A DNA stretch of 64,000 bases, from the NCBI RefSeq assembly GCF_017569225.1, contig NZ_CP071868.1, forward strand, positions 4,331,129 through 4,395,128, read 5' to 3'. This DNA is from Pengzhenrongella sicca. GTDB lineage: Bacteria; Actinomycetota; Actinomycetes; Actinomycetales; Cellulomonadaceae. Made by a program: the position numbers and the translations under genes. The notes under the pieces are model-generated. The model searched no databases and was not told the DNA's origin. It worked only from the letters and a program-made list of their open reading frames with translations. The stretch's first letter is position 1, and each line of letters starts with the position of its first letter. Shown piece after piece: positions 26,809-37,655 of the stretch.

Positions 26809-27324
26809 CTAGGCGCCCGTCCTGCCGTCGATGCACTCGCGCAGCAGGTCGGCGTGCCCGTTGTGCCGCGCGTACTCGCCGATCAGGTGGACGTATACGA
26901 ACCGCAGCGAGTACACCTCGCCGCGAACGGTGAACGTGTCGTCGAACGCGAGCGTCGCGGCCGCGGCGTCGGCGAGCCGGCACTCCGCGAGGAACGTCGC
27001 GACGTCGTCGGCCGCGAGCGCCGGGTCGAGGTCGTCGAAGTCGGCGTCGCGGCCCCGCGCCGGGTCGAACAGCGGCTCGATCGCCTCGCCGGCCGCCCGG
27101 ATCCGGAACCAGGTCCGCTCGACCTTGGCGAGGTGGCGGACGAGCCCGAGCAGGGACAGGCTCGACGGCGGGACTGCGCGCAGCGCGAGCTGCTCGCCGG
27201 TCAGGCCCGCGCAGATGTTCAGCAGGGTGGCCCGCTCCCACGCGAGGAAGCCCTCGAGCATGGGTCGATCGGCGCCGACCAGCGGACCGTCGACGGCGTG
27301 CGGGGTCGGAGCTGTCCAGGTCAT
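26809..27324 (-). CDS. DinB-family (DUF664) protein
   Basis: Protein of 171 residues with the DinB four-helix fold: MLEGFLAWERATLLNICAGLT, LSLLGLVRHLAKVERTWF with the first metal His, and VYVHLIGEYARHNGHADLLRECIDG, which carries the last metal-ligand His residues. Actinobacterial DUF664 members are related to mycothiol- and bacillithiol-dependent transferases, but no specific reaction can be given. The gene is convergent with the UvrA-like gene, 31 bases apart. Confidence 0.85.
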   Translation of the reverse strand: MTWTAPTPHAVDGPLVGADRPMLEGFLAWERATLLNICAGLTGEQLALRAVPPSSLSLLGLVRHLAKVERTWFRIRAAGEAIEPLFDPARGRDADFDDLDPALAADDVATFLAECRLADAAAATLAFDDTFTVRGEVYSLRFVYVHLIGEYARHNGHADLLRECIDGRTGA

Positions 27325-27373
27325 GGGCCCAGTGTCCCGCGCTCGTGGTACGGCCCGTCACGGCCGCGCGGAG

Positions 27374-27694
27374 TCAGTCCTCCAGCGCTTCGGCGATGCG
27401 CGCGATCCCGGCCAGCCGCCGGTCCCACTCGGCGCCGATGGCCTCGAGCGCCCTCGCCGTGTCGCTCAGCCGGGAGCCGAGCGCGCGATACCGGATCTCG
27501 CGCCCGACCCGGACCGCCTCGACCAGCCCGGCGTCGGCGAGCACCGCCAGGTGCTTCGCGATCGCCTGCCGGGTGACCGGCAGGAGCGTGGCCAGCGCGG
27601 ACGCCGACAGGTCCGCGCGGCCCAGCTCCTGCAGGACGGCCCACCGGGTGTCGTCCGCGAGCGCGGCGAACACGGGTGCCAGGGTCTCGCTCAC
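27374..27694 (-). CDS. ArsR-family winged-helix repressor
   Basis: Repressor of 106 residues: FAALADDTRWAVLQELGRADLSASALATLLPVTRQAIAKHLAVLADAGLVEAVRVGREIRYRAL is a complete ArsR winged helix with recognition helix TRQAIAKHLAVL. No metal-binding Cys cluster (ELCVCDL type) is seen, so it belongs to the metal-free group often paired with SRPBCC proteins. The GTG start overlaps the SRPBCC stop, so it is the second gene of a two-gene operon and probably binds the palindrome at 28229-28246. Confidence 0.88.
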   Translation of the reverse strand: MSETLAPVFAALADDTRWAVLQELGRADLSASALATLLPVTRQAIAKHLAVLADAGLVEAVRVGREIRYRALGSRLSDTARALEAIGAEWDRRLAGIARIAEALED

Positions 27695-28167
27695 GCGCCG
27701 CCCTCGAGGTAGGCGACGAGCTCGTCCAGCTCCTGGGTCCAGCCCTGGCGGTTCTCGGCCATCGCCGTCGCGGGGTCGCGACTGAGGGTGGCGAAGCCGG
27801 ACTCGACGACGCTGAGCATCGTGGCGTCGCCGTCCGGGACGAGGGTGAACCGGACCTGCGTGGAGTTGCTCGGGCCCATCGGCTCCCCGCCGGCGCGCGG
27901 TGCGGGCGGCGTGCCCCAGGTGAAGGCGAAGACCGACGGCTCGTCGTACTCGTCGATCCGCACCGGGAACTCGCCGTAGCCCTCGAAGCCGAAGGTGCCC
28001 TCGCCCCCGACCCGCAGGTCGGGCAGGGAGGCGCTGCTGCCGAACCACTGCGTGATGAGGTCGTCGCGCGTGAGGGCCGCCCACACGCGGGCGGGCGTCG
28101 CTTGGATGTGGACGGTTCGCGTGATGGCGAAGTTCTCCGTGTCGACGACGGCGGGCTGGTGCGACAT
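27691..28167 (-). CDS. SRPBCC/AHSA1-domain protein, paired with ArsR
   Basis: START-fold protein of 158 residues: ITRTVHIQATPARVWAALTRDDLITQWFGSS, then LRVGGEGTFGFEGYGEFPVRIDEYDEPSVFAFTWG, and final helix GWTQELDELVAYLEGG. It is the first gene of an operon with the ArsR repressor (GTGA overlap); this pairing is common in Actinobacteria and suggests that both respond to one small ligand, not identified. ATG at 28167 with GAAGGG upstream. Confidence 0.85.
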   Translation of the reverse strand: MSHQPAVVDTENFAITRTVHIQATPARVWAALTRDDLITQWFGSSASLPDLRVGGEGTFGFEGYGEFPVRIDEYDEPSVFAFTWGTPPAPRAGGEPMGPSNSTQVRFTLVPDGDATMLSVVESGFATLSRDPATAMAENRQGWTQELDELVAYLEGGA

Positions 28168-28228
28168 GGTGTGGCCCTTCGGTTCGCTGAGTTGCTCGGT
28201 CGGTGACCTGCGCGATGCAGCCGGTTGC

Positions 28229-28246
28229 TGCAACTCAAGAGTTGCA
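28229..28246. promoter_or_regulatory. Palindrome, probable ArsR operator
   Basis: TGCAACTC and GAGTTGCA form an inverted repeat around a central AA, 62 bases before the SRPBCC start. It is the only A+T-richer symmetric site in the gap, so the co-encoded ArsR repressor probably binds it. Confidence 0.72.
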
Positions 28247-28421
28247 CATGGTCCCATCCTTCCGCAACCCTTCGATTGCACTTTCGCGGAGGGCGTCAGC
28301 GCCGAGACTTAACTTGCCTCGAACAGCCCGGTAATGACGCCGGTCAGCCGCGCGATGCCTGCCGATCCGCCGCCGAGGACCGGCGGCCACAAAGACTCGG
28401 ACGTGCCGCGAGTGCAGCCGG

Positions 28422-30743
<2,322 letters not shown>

Positions 30744-30879
30744 ACTTCGTCGTACACATGTTCTACCGGGTGGGTCAGACACTCATCGTCCCGGGTCCCG
30801 CTCCAGACCTTGGGGCGACGTGCCTACGCGAGGTTAGGCGCCTGTTCCGGAGACCACAAAAGAGCCTGTGCGCGGCCCT

Positions 30880-31040
30880 GTGGGCAACTTGTGGACGGCT
30901 GCGCGCGCGACTGTGCACAGGAGGTGGACATCCCTGTGGATAGTCTTGTGGGTGTCGGCGGAACCCCCAGGTGAGCGGCCCCGACGTCACGCTGAGCTGT
31001 GGACGGGAGATCGATTGTCGAACGATCCAAGGCGTGGACA
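30880..31040. other. Cluster of DnaA-box-like 9-mers upstream of the MATE gene
   Basis: TTGTGGACG (30889-30897), CTGTGCACA (30911-30919), TGTGGATAG (30935-30943, 8 of 9 to TGTGGATAA), TGTGGACGG (30998-31006) and a weaker TGGACAC near 31035 lie within ~150 bases. The sites are imperfect and the window's oriC should be 33 kb away. Confidence 0.35.
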
Positions 31041-32358
31041 CGGTGCTCGCGAACTGGACGTCCGGATCCTCGCGCTGGCCGTGCCGGCGCTCGGCGCACT
31101 GGTCGCGGAGCCGCTGTTCGTGCTCGCCGATTCCGCGATCGTCGGGCACCTCGGCACCGCCGAGCTGGCCGGGCTGTCGCTGGCCTCGACCGTCCTGCTG
31201 ACGCTCGTCGGCCTCTGCGTCTTCCTCGCCTACGCCACGACCGCGGCCGTCGCAAGGCGCATCGGCGCAGGTGACGCGCGGGGCGCCCTCACGCTCGGGG
31301 TCGACGGCATGTGGCTCGCCGCCGGGCTCGGCGTCGCGCTCGCCGCCGCCTGCTGGGCCGGCGCCCCCTGGGCCGTCGGCGCCCTGGGCGCGAGCGCCGA
31401 GGTCGCGCCCCACGCCGTCGCGTACCTGCGGTGGTCCGCCCCCGGGCTCCCCGGCATGCTCGTGGTGCTCGCCTCCACGGGCGCCCTGCGCGGCCTGCAG
31501 GACACCCGGACGCCCCTGTGGGTCGCCGCGGGCGGCGCGGTCGCCAACGCCGCCCTCAACGTCGCCCTCGTGTACGGCGCGGGGATGGGGATAGCCGGCT
31601 CCGGCCTGGGGACAGCGCTGGCGCAGCTGGGGATGGCCGCCGTGCTCACGACTGTGGTGCTGCGCGGGGCGCGACGGGCCGGCGCGGCCGTCCGCCCCGC
31701 CGTCGGCGGCATCTGGGCGAACGCCCGAGCCGGGGCGCCGCTGCTCATCCGCACCCTGTCGCTGCGGCTCGCGATCCTGCTCACCGTGTTCGTCGCCGCC
31801 GGCCTCGGCGAGGTCGCGCTCGCCGGGCACCAGGTCGTCGCCTCGGTCTGGGGCCTGACGGCGTTCGCCCTGGATGCGCTCGCGATCGCCGCGCAGGCGC
31901 TCGTCGGCCGGGCACTGGGGGCGGCCGACGTCGCCCAGGCCCGCGCGGTGCTGCGCCGCACTCTGACCTGGGGAACGGGCGCGGGCGTGGTGCTGGGCGT
32001 CGTCGTCGCGGCGAGCGGCTGGTGGCTCGCGCCCCTGTTCACCGCCGACCCCGAGGTCCGCACGGCCGTCACCTGGGCGCTCGTCGTCGTCGGCGCGGCG
32101 ATGCCGATCGCCGGGTGGGTCTTCGTGCTCGACGGCATCCTCATCGGCGCCGGCGACGGGCGCTACCTCGCGGCGGCCGGGATGCTCACGCTCGTCGCCT
32201 ACGTCCCGGTCGCGCTCGCCGTCCGGGCGTTCGCACCCGACGGCGGCGGCGGGCTCGCGCTGCTGTGGGCGGCCTTCGCGGGGGTCTTCATGCTCGCGCG
32301 CGCGCTGACGACGGGCCTGCGCGCCCGCGGCACGACCTGGATGGTCACGGGCGCCTGA
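31015..32358 (+). CDS. MATE-family efflux transporter (DinF-like)
   Basis: Multidrug/oligosaccharide antiporter of 447 residues with ~12 membrane segments in two homologous halves: ILALAVPALGALVAEPLFVLADSAIVGHLGTAELAG opens the first and APLLIRTLSLRLAILLTVFVAAGLGEVALAGHQVVASVWGL the second; ALRGLQDTRTPLW is the usual loop. The TTG at 31015 was chosen because GGGAGA lies five bases before it and the length then fits the family; in-frame GTG codons further upstream lack a ribosome binding site. It is divergent from dnaB and convergent with rplI. Confidence 0.88.
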   Translation: MSNDPRRGHGARELDVRILALAVPALGALVAEPLFVLADSAIVGHLGTAELAGLSLASTVLLTLVGLCVFLAYATTAAVARRIGAGDARGALTLGVDGMWLAAGLGVALAAACWAGAPWAVGALGASAEVAPHAVAYLRWSAPGLPGMLVVLASTGALRGLQDTRTPLWVAAGGAVANAALNVALVYGAGMGIAGSGLGTALAQLGMAAVLTTVVLRGARRAGAAVRPAVGGIWANARAGAPLLIRTLSLRLAILLTVFVAAGLGEVALAGHQVVASVWGLTAFALDALAIAAQALVGRALGAADVAQARAVLRRTLTWGTGAGVVLGVVVAASGWWLAPLFTADPEVRTAVTWALVVVGAAMPIAGWVFVLDGILIGAGDGRYLAAAGMLTLVAYVPVALAVRAFAPDGGGGLALLWAAFAGVFMLARALTTGLRARGTTWMVTGA

Positions 32359-32408
32359 CCCGGTCCCGAGCCTCGGGCTCAACCCGGGCTGGGCCGTCCC
32401 TGAACGCA

Positions 32409-32442
32409 CGAGGACCCGGTCCCCTCGGGGGCCGGGTCCTCG
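32409..32442. terminator. Bidirectional stem-loop between MATE and rplI genes
   Basis: CGAGGACCCGG (32409-32419) pairs with CCGGGTCCTCG (32432-32442), and an inner CCCC/GGGG extends the stem. It is placed between two convergent genes and probably ends both transcripts. Confidence 0.85.
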
Positions 32443-32473
32443 CGGTGGGCGCTGGCGCTCACCACATGCTAAA

Positions 32474-32923
32474 TCAGGCAGCGACGACCTTGATGGCGAT
32501 CGACGCGGTGACCTCGGGGTGCAGGCGAACCTGGACCGTGAAGTCGCCCAGGGCCTTGATCGGCTGACCGACCTCGACCTTGCGCTTGTCGACGGCGGGG
32601 GCCCCGGCGGCCTTGACGGCGTCGGCGATCTCCGAGGTCGTGATCGCACCGAACAGGCGTCCACCGTTGCCGGCCTTCGCCGTCACGATGACGGTCTTCG
32701 ACTGCAGCGAGTCGCGAATCGACTTCGCCTCTTCGAGCGTCTCGATCTCGCGGGCCTTGCGGGCCTTGCGAATCGAGGTGATCTGCTTCTCTGCGCCCTT
32801 GGACCAGGCATGCGCCAGGCCGCGCGGGACGAGGTAGTTACGGGCGAACCCGTCCTTCACCTCGACGACGTCGCCCGGGGCACCGAGACCGGTGACCTCG
32901 TGGGTCAGGATGATCTTGGCCAT
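32474..32923 (-). CDS. rplI: 50S ribosomal protein L9
   Basis: L9 of 149 residues, a 23S rRNA-binding protein of the large subunit. It begins [35 protein letters not shown], the standard N-domain, has the long connecting helix ([27 protein letters not shown]) and the C-domain [26 protein letters not shown] precedes the ATG. It is the last gene of rpsF-ssb-rpsR-rplI. Confidence 0.98.
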   Translation of the reverse strand: MAKIILTHEVTGLGAPGDVVEVKDGFARNYLVPRGLAHAWSKGAEKQITSIRKARKAREIETLEEAKSIRDSLQSKTVIVTAKAGNGGRLFGAITTSEIADAVKAAGAPAVDKRKVEVGQPIKALGDFTVQVRLHPEVTASIAIKVVAA

Positions 32924-32938
32924 GAGTCAACCTCCTTC

Positions 32939-33175
32939 TCAGCGTGCGGACGACGAGTACGGCAGAAGCGCCATCTCGCGGGCGTTCTTGACGGCGCGCG
33001 CGATCGCGCGCTGCTCCTGGACGGTCACGCCGGTCACCCGGCGAGCGCGGATCTTTCCACGGTCGGAGATGAACTTGCGCAGCAGCGCAGTGTCTTTGTA
33101 GTCAATGACGGTGATCTTCGCCGCCTTGAGGGGATTCAGCTTCTTCTTGGGCTTGCGAACAACGGCCTTGGCCAT
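32939..33175 (-). CDS. rpsR: 30S ribosomal protein S18
   Basis: S18 of 78 residues, which pairs with S6 on the small-subunit platform. [49 protein letters not shown] is the family core. No CxxC zinc pair is present, so it is the zinc-free form. ATG at 33175 has AAGGAG upstream; rplI follows 15 bases later. Confidence 0.98.
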   Translation of the reverse strand: MAKAVVRKPKKKLNPLKAAKITVIDYKDTALLRKFISDRGKIRARRVTGVTVQEQRAIARAVKNAREMALLPYSSSAR

Positions 33176-33293
33176 CGTGGGGCTCCTTGTAGAGAATTCA
33201 TGGAGCCCGGGGCTTGCCATGGCCCCGGGATGGGTGGTGAAACGGGCTTGGCGCCCGGTTGACTCAGTTTCAGAGCAAACAGTTCAGCGCAGG

Positions 33294-33860
33294 TCAGAAC
33301 GGGGGCTCGTCCGAGCCGCCGGCCGAGGAGCCGCCGGGGGCCGACGTGGCCCACGGGTCGTCCTGCTGGCCGCCGCCGGAGTGCGAACCGCCGCCGAAGC
33401 CACCGCCGGAGTTGCCCCCGGAGTTGCCGCCGCCGGAGTTCCCGCCGCCGCCACCGCTGTTGCCGAAACCGCCACCACCGCCGCCGCCACCGCTGCGCTG
33501 GGCGCGGGTGACCTTGGCGCTGGCGTACCGCAGGGACGGACCGATCTCGTCGACCTGAAGCTCGACCACCGTGCGCTTCTCACCCTCGCGGGTTTCGTAC
33601 GAGCGCTGGACGAGCCGGCCGGACGCGATCACGCGCATGCCCTTGGTGAGGGACTCGGCGACGTTCTCGGCCGCCTCCCGCCAGATCGAGCAGCGCATGA
33701 ACAGCGTGTCGCCGTCCTTGAACTCGTTGCTCTGGCGGTCGAAGGTCCGGGGCGTCGAGGCCACGGTGAAGTTGGCAACAGCCGCACCCGACGGGGTGAA
33801 GCGCAGTTCCGGGTCCCCCGTGAGGTTCCCGATCACCGTGATGACGGTCTCGCCAGCCAT
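33294..33860 (-). CDS. ssb: Single-stranded DNA-binding protein
   Basis: SSB of 188 residues. OB fold in residues 1-110: [35 protein letters not shown] and [22 protein letters not shown] Gly/Ser/Asn/Gln linker (about 118-165) of GGGNSGG-type repeats follows, and the C-terminal acidic tip is DEPPF, which binds partner proteins. It lies between rpsF and rpsR, the usual place. Confidence 0.97.
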   Translation of the reverse strand: MAGETVITVIGNLTGDPELRFTPSGAAVANFTVASTPRTFDRQSNEFKDGDTLFMRCSIWREAAENVAESLTKGMRVIASGRLVQRSYETREGEKRTVVELQVDEIGPSLRYASAKVTRAQRSGGGGGGGGFGNSGGGGGNSGGGNSGGNSGGGFGGGSHSGGGQQDDPWATSAPGGSSAGGSDEPPF

Positions 33861-33908
33861 GCCAACTCCTTGCTTGTCGTCTCTGAGTCAGGATGTGCGC
33901 GGTTGCCC

Positions 33909-34196
33909 TCAGGCGTCGGCGCGAAGAACCTTGGTCCGCAGCACGACCTCGTTGAGGCCCAGCTGGCGGTCGAGCTCCTTGGCCGTGTCCGAGGTCGCCG
34001 TGAAATCGACGACCGCGTAGATGCCTTCGGACTTCTTCTGGATGTCGTACGCCAGCCGGCGCCGTCCCCAGATGTCAACCTTGTCGACGCTACCGCCGTC
34101 GTTCTTGATGACGGTGAGGTACTTGTCGAGCGAAGGAGCGACGGTGCGCTCTTCGACCTCGGGGTCGAGGATGATCATGATCTCGTACTTGCGCAT
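33909..34196 (-). CDS. rpsF: 30S ribosomal protein S6
   Basis: S6 of 95 residues: [49 protein letters not shown] and the end [24 protein letters not shown] at 34196 is preceded by AGGAGG nine bases upstream; a GTG 12 bases earlier is less likely. First gene of rpsF-ssb-rpsR-rplI. A hairpin in the leader (34227-34243) could be part of an S6:S18-type control element. Confidence 0.97.
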   Translation of the reverse strand: MRKYEIMIILDPEVEERTVAPSLDKYLTVIKNDGGSVDKVDIWGRRRLAYDIQKKSEGIYAVVDFTATSDTAKELDRQLGLNEVVLRTKVLRADA

Positions 34197-34226
34197 GCGT
34201 TTACCCACCTCCTGTGGACTTTGCGG

Positions 34227-34243
34227 TCACGGTCTCTCCGTGA
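34227..34243 (-). promoter_or_regulatory. Small hairpin in the rpsF leader
   Basis: TCACGG and CCGTGA pair around a five-base loop about 30 bases before the rpsF start. S6:S18-binding leaders carry a CCG-containing hairpin in this place; the match here is only suggestive. Confidence 0.3.
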
Positions 34244-34387
34244 CAGGAGGGCTGTTGCGTCGCCGTACCCGGGTCGCATCGATCTGCGACGACACCCGAT
34301 GGGCACGGCAACCAGCCACGATAGCGGGTCGCCGCTCCGCCACGAAATCCGGCCGACGACCTGTGGACGACGCCGTCGGCCGGGTCG

Positions 34388-36757
34388 CTATTGGACCGCG
34401 ACGTCGGGCGGATCGATCGGCGCGGGATCCGCCGGCACCGGGTCCGCCGGAGCGGGTCCGGACGAGACGACGAGCGAGACGGTCGACCCGGCCGCGACCT
34501 CGCTGCCCGGCGCGGGGCTCGAGCTCAGGACCGTGCCCGCGGGCACGGTCGCGTCGGCTTGCTGGCTCGAGCTCGGGGTCAGGCCGGCGTCCAGGATCGC
34601 GGCCTCCGCGTCGGCCTGCTTCATCCCGGCGAGGCCGCTGGGGATAGCGACCGTCGTGGGCGCCGGCGGCGCCTCGACGGCTGGCTCCTCGGTGGGCGTC
34701 GGCGCGATGGTCGGCGTCGAGGACGGCACGGCGCGGTTCACGTTCGTGCGCGCCGGGAACTCGACGACCGTCGCGTACTTCGGCAGCCCGAGCACCGGCT
34801 CCATGTACGACGCCCAGAGCGCCGCCGGCCACGTGCCACCCGTGATCTCGTCGACGTTCCGGCCGAACGGCGTGATCGCGTCCTCCCCCGCGCCGTCGGC
34901 GGTCGGCTGGTAGAACGCCACCGCCGTCGCGAGCTGCGGCGTGAAGCCGACGAACCACGCGGAGTGGTTGTCGGACGAGGTGCCGGTCTTGCCCGCGATG
35001 GGCCGGTCGAGCGGCTTGATCCAGGTCTTGCCGGACCCCACCTGGACCACCTGCGTCATCGCGTACGTCGTGTCGGCCATCACGTCGGCCTGGAACACCT
35101 GCTCGCGCGTGCCGGCGCCGCGGTACGCGACCGCGCCGTCCTTGAGGTAGGTCGCCTCGCGCACGATGAACGGCGTGCTGTGGAAGCCCTGCGCGGCGAA
35201 CGTCGCGTAGGCGCTCGCCATGTCGAGCACGCGCACGTTGTCCGTGCCGAGCACGTTCGCGGGGTTGTCGCCGATCTCGGTCGTCAGGCCGGCCCGCCTG
35301 GCGGCGTCCGCGGTCTTCGCCGGCCCGACCTCGAGGTTGAGCTGCGCGTACACGGTGTTCACCGACTGGGCCGTCGCCTTGACCAGGTCCATCTGCCCGT
35401 AGCTCGTGCCACCGAAGTTCCGGACCGCGTCGCCGCCCCAGCCGTCGAGCGTCATCGGGCTCTTGCCGCTGTAGGTCTTACTCAGGCTCACGCCGTTCTC
35501 CAGCGCCGCGACCAGCGCGAACGGCTTGAAGGTCGATCCCGCCTGCGCGCGGTCCTGGGTGACGGCGTTGCGGGACTGGGTGATGTAGTCCGGCCCCCCG
35601 TAGAGCGCGACGATCGCGCCGTCGGCCGGGTCGATCGAGGTCAGGCCCACCTTCGTCAGGGGGTCGGGCGCGACGCCGGCGAGGGTCCCGTCGCGCAGCC
35701 CGGCGACGGCAGCCTCGGCGACCTGCTGCACCGGCTGCTCGATCGTCGTGACGATGTTCAGGCCGACCGTGTCGATCATCGCGTCGTCGAACGACGCTCG
35801 GTCGATGAGCTCGTCGCGCACCATCTTGAGCAGGTAGCCCTGCGGCCCGGCGTACGTCTCGGACGCGACGACCTCGACCGTGGGCGGGAACACCTGCGCG
35901 GCGCGATCAGCGGCCGTGAGCCAGCCGCCCGCGACCATGTTGTCGAGCACCCGCTCCCAGCGCTGCTGCGCCTTCTCCGGATTCACCGCGGGGTCCCAGT
36001 TCGACGGCGAGGGGATGATCCCGGCGAGCAGGGCACCCTGCGCGACCGTCAGGTCCTTGGCGTCGACGGCGAAGTACGCCTGCGCGGCCGCCTGGATCCC
36101 GTACGTCCCGCGGCCGAAGTAGATGGTGTTGAGGTAGTTGCCGAGCACCTCGTTCTTGTCCTGGCTCTGCGTGACCTTGACGGCGAGCAGCGCCTCGCGG
36201 AACTTGCCCACGTAGTCGGTCGTGGTCTGGTCGCTGTAGTACCGCTCGACGTACTGCTGCGTGATGGTCGATCCGCCCTGGGTCGCCCCGCCGCGCACGT
36301 TGTTGACGAACGCGCGGACGATCCCGACGGGGTCGACGCCGGCGTTGTCGTAGAACGACTGGTCCTCGGACGCGACGACGGCGTGGCCGACGTGCTCCGG
36401 GAGGGTCGAGGCGTCGACGATCTGGCGCTTCTGCTCCGCGAAGGTGCCCATGACGGCCCCGGGGCTGCCGTCGTCGTTGTTCGCGTATCGGACGGTCGTC
36501 GTCTGTGCCTGGGCGAAGTCGCTCGGCTTGGGCACCGTCGTCGTCGCGTAGGCGGCGACCACGAGGCCGAGCACGAGGAACCCGAGCGTGAGGAACGAGC
36601 CGAGCACGAGCCGCCAGGACGGCAGCCAGCGCCGGACCCCTCGGAGCCCGGCGCGCGGGTAGTCGATGAGGCGGCGCTGCGCAGCATCCTTGCGGGGGGC
36701 CGGTCCTGAACGGCGGCCCGCCCCTGTCGACCGACCCCGCTGATTCGCGACTGCCAC
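34388..36757 (-). CDS. Bifunctional penicillin-binding protein with PASTA domain (PonA type)
   Basis: Class A PBP of about 789 residues that polymerises and cross-links peptidoglycan. One membrane helix near residues 51-74. Glycosyltransferase GT51 region: VVASEDQSFYDNAGVDPVGI and GGSTITQQYVERYY. Transpeptidase motifs in order: STFK (catalytic Ser), SVN (SVNTVYAQL) and KTG (GKTGTSSDNHSAWFVG). One PASTA domain follows (VAIPSGLAGMKQADAEAAILDAGL) and a Pro/Asp tail. GTG 36757 is favoured by GGAAGG upstream; ATG 36802 is also in frame. Divergent from padR. Confidence 0.92.
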   Translation of the reverse strand: MAVANQRGRSTGAGRRSGPAPRKDAAQRRLIDYPRAGLRGVRRWLPSWRLVLGSFLTLGFLVLGLVVAAYATTTVPKPSDFAQAQTTTVRYANNDDGSPGAVMGTFAEQKRQIVDASTLPEHVGHAVVASEDQSFYDNAGVDPVGIVRAFVNNVRGGATQGGSTITQQYVERYYSDQTTTDYVGKFREALLAVKVTQSQDKNEVLGNYLNTIYFGRGTYGIQAAAQAYFAVDAKDLTVAQGALLAGIIPSPSNWDPAVNPEKAQQRWERVLDNMVAGGWLTAADRAAQVFPPTVEVVASETYAGPQGYLLKMVRDELIDRASFDDAMIDTVGLNIVTTIEQPVQQVAEAAVAGLRDGTLAGVAPDPLTKVGLTSIDPADGAIVALYGGPDYITQSRNAVTQDRAQAGSTFKPFALVAALENGVSLSKTYSGKSPMTLDGWGGDAVRNFGGTSYGQMDLVKATAQSVNTVYAQLNLEVGPAKTADAARRAGLTTEIGDNPANVLGTDNVRVLDMASAYATFAAQGFHSTPFIVREATYLKDGAVAYRGAGTREQVFQADVMADTTYAMTQVVQVGSGKTWIKPLDRPIAGKTGTSSDNHSAWFVGFTPQLATAVAFYQPTADGAGEDAITPFGRNVDEITGGTWPAALWASYMEPVLGLPKYATVVEFPARTNVNRAVPSSTPTIAPTPTEEPAVEAPPAPTTVAIPSGLAGMKQADAEAAILDAGLTPSSSQQADATVPAGTVLSSSPAPGSEVAAGSTVSLVVSSGPAPADPVPADPAPIDPPDVAVQ

Positions 36758-36948
36758 GTCCTGCCTTCCCGCCGTCCACCGGACCGGGGCGACGCCATGC
36801 ATGGCTACGCCCGCTCGTTTCGCCCTCAGTATGCGTGAGCGCGCTGGGCGAACCGACGACGGCGGCGCTCTGGCGGGATCCTTCACACGATCGGCACGGG
36901 GTTCGCGCGCGGCAGATGGTTGCCTCGGGCACGAACAGGCCCTACTCT

Positions 36949-36975
36949 CTCGATATATCCATTCGATACATCGAG
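36949..36975. promoter_or_regulatory. Imperfect palindrome, probable PadR operator
   Basis: CTCGATATATC (36949-36959), five bases, GATACATCGAG (36965-36975): 11-base arms with one mismatch, in the ponA-padR gap and 35 bases before padR. It is strikingly A+T-rich for this genome. It also reads as a direct repeat of TCGATAYATC. Confidence 0.75.
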
Positions 36976-37010
36976 TGACCGGAACACGACCAGCGTAGAG
37001 GAGGGCGACG

Positions 37011-37655
37011 ATGCGCGGACGATCAGACGTGCTGGAGCCGGCCATCCTCGGGCTGCTCGATCAGGCCCCGCTGCACGGGTACGAGCTGCGCAAGCGGCTC
37101 AACCTCGTGCTCGGATCGTTCCGGGCCTTCTCCTACGGCTCGCTCTACCCGTGCCTGAAGCTGCTCGTCGCTCGAGGTTGGATCGCCGGGACGGCCTCGA
37201 CGGACGCCCCGCCGCACGCACTGTCGGGCAAGCGAGCACGGATCGTGTACGAGCTCACCGCCGACGGCAAGGAGCAGTTCCAGCAGATCCTGGCCTCCTC
37301 CGGCCCGGCGACCTGGGAAGACGAGAACTTCGACGTCCGGTTCGCGTTCTTCTCGCGGACCGACGCCGAGACCCGGCTGCGCATCCTGGAGGGTCGGCGC
37401 AGCCGGCTCACCGAACGGCTGGAGACCGTGCGCAAATCCTTCAACCGAACCCGTGAGCGCATGGACGAGTACACCCTCGAACTGCAGCGCCACGGGCTCG
37501 AGAGCGTGGAGCGCGAGGTCCGCTGGCTCGACGACCTCATCGACAACGAGCGCGGCACTCGTCGCGTGAGACCTACCGGCGCTGGTCATCCGACCGACGC
37601 CGATCCCGCCGACGACGCCTCGCGTCTCGGCACCGAACCGAAGGAGCGAGGATGA
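37011..37655 (+). CDS. PadR-family transcriptional regulator
   Basis: Regulator of 214 residues. The winged helix is at the start: [48 protein letters not shown], and [21 protein letters not shown]. The C-terminal half is the helical PadR dimerisation domain ([47 protein letters not shown]). It overlaps the inositol-phosphate synthase start by ATGA, so it probably controls its own operon through the palindrome at 36949-36975. GAGGAGGG ribosome binding site. Confidence 0.93.
   Translation: MRGRSDVLEPAILGLLDQAPLHGYELRKRLNLVLGSFRAFSYGSLYPCLKLLVARGWIAGTASTDAPPHALSGKRARIVYELTADGKEQFQQILASSGPATWEDENFDVRFAFFSRTDAETRLRILEGRRSRLTERLETVRKSFNRTRERMDEYTLELQRHGLESVEREVRWLDDLIDNERGTRRVRPTGAGHPTDADPADDASRLGTEPKERG

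Noticed and set aside
30826..30842. DtxR/IdeR-like iron box (GAGGTTAGGCG)
   Set aside because: Only one half-site matches the TTAGGTTAGGCTAACCTAA pattern and no iron gene is next to it.
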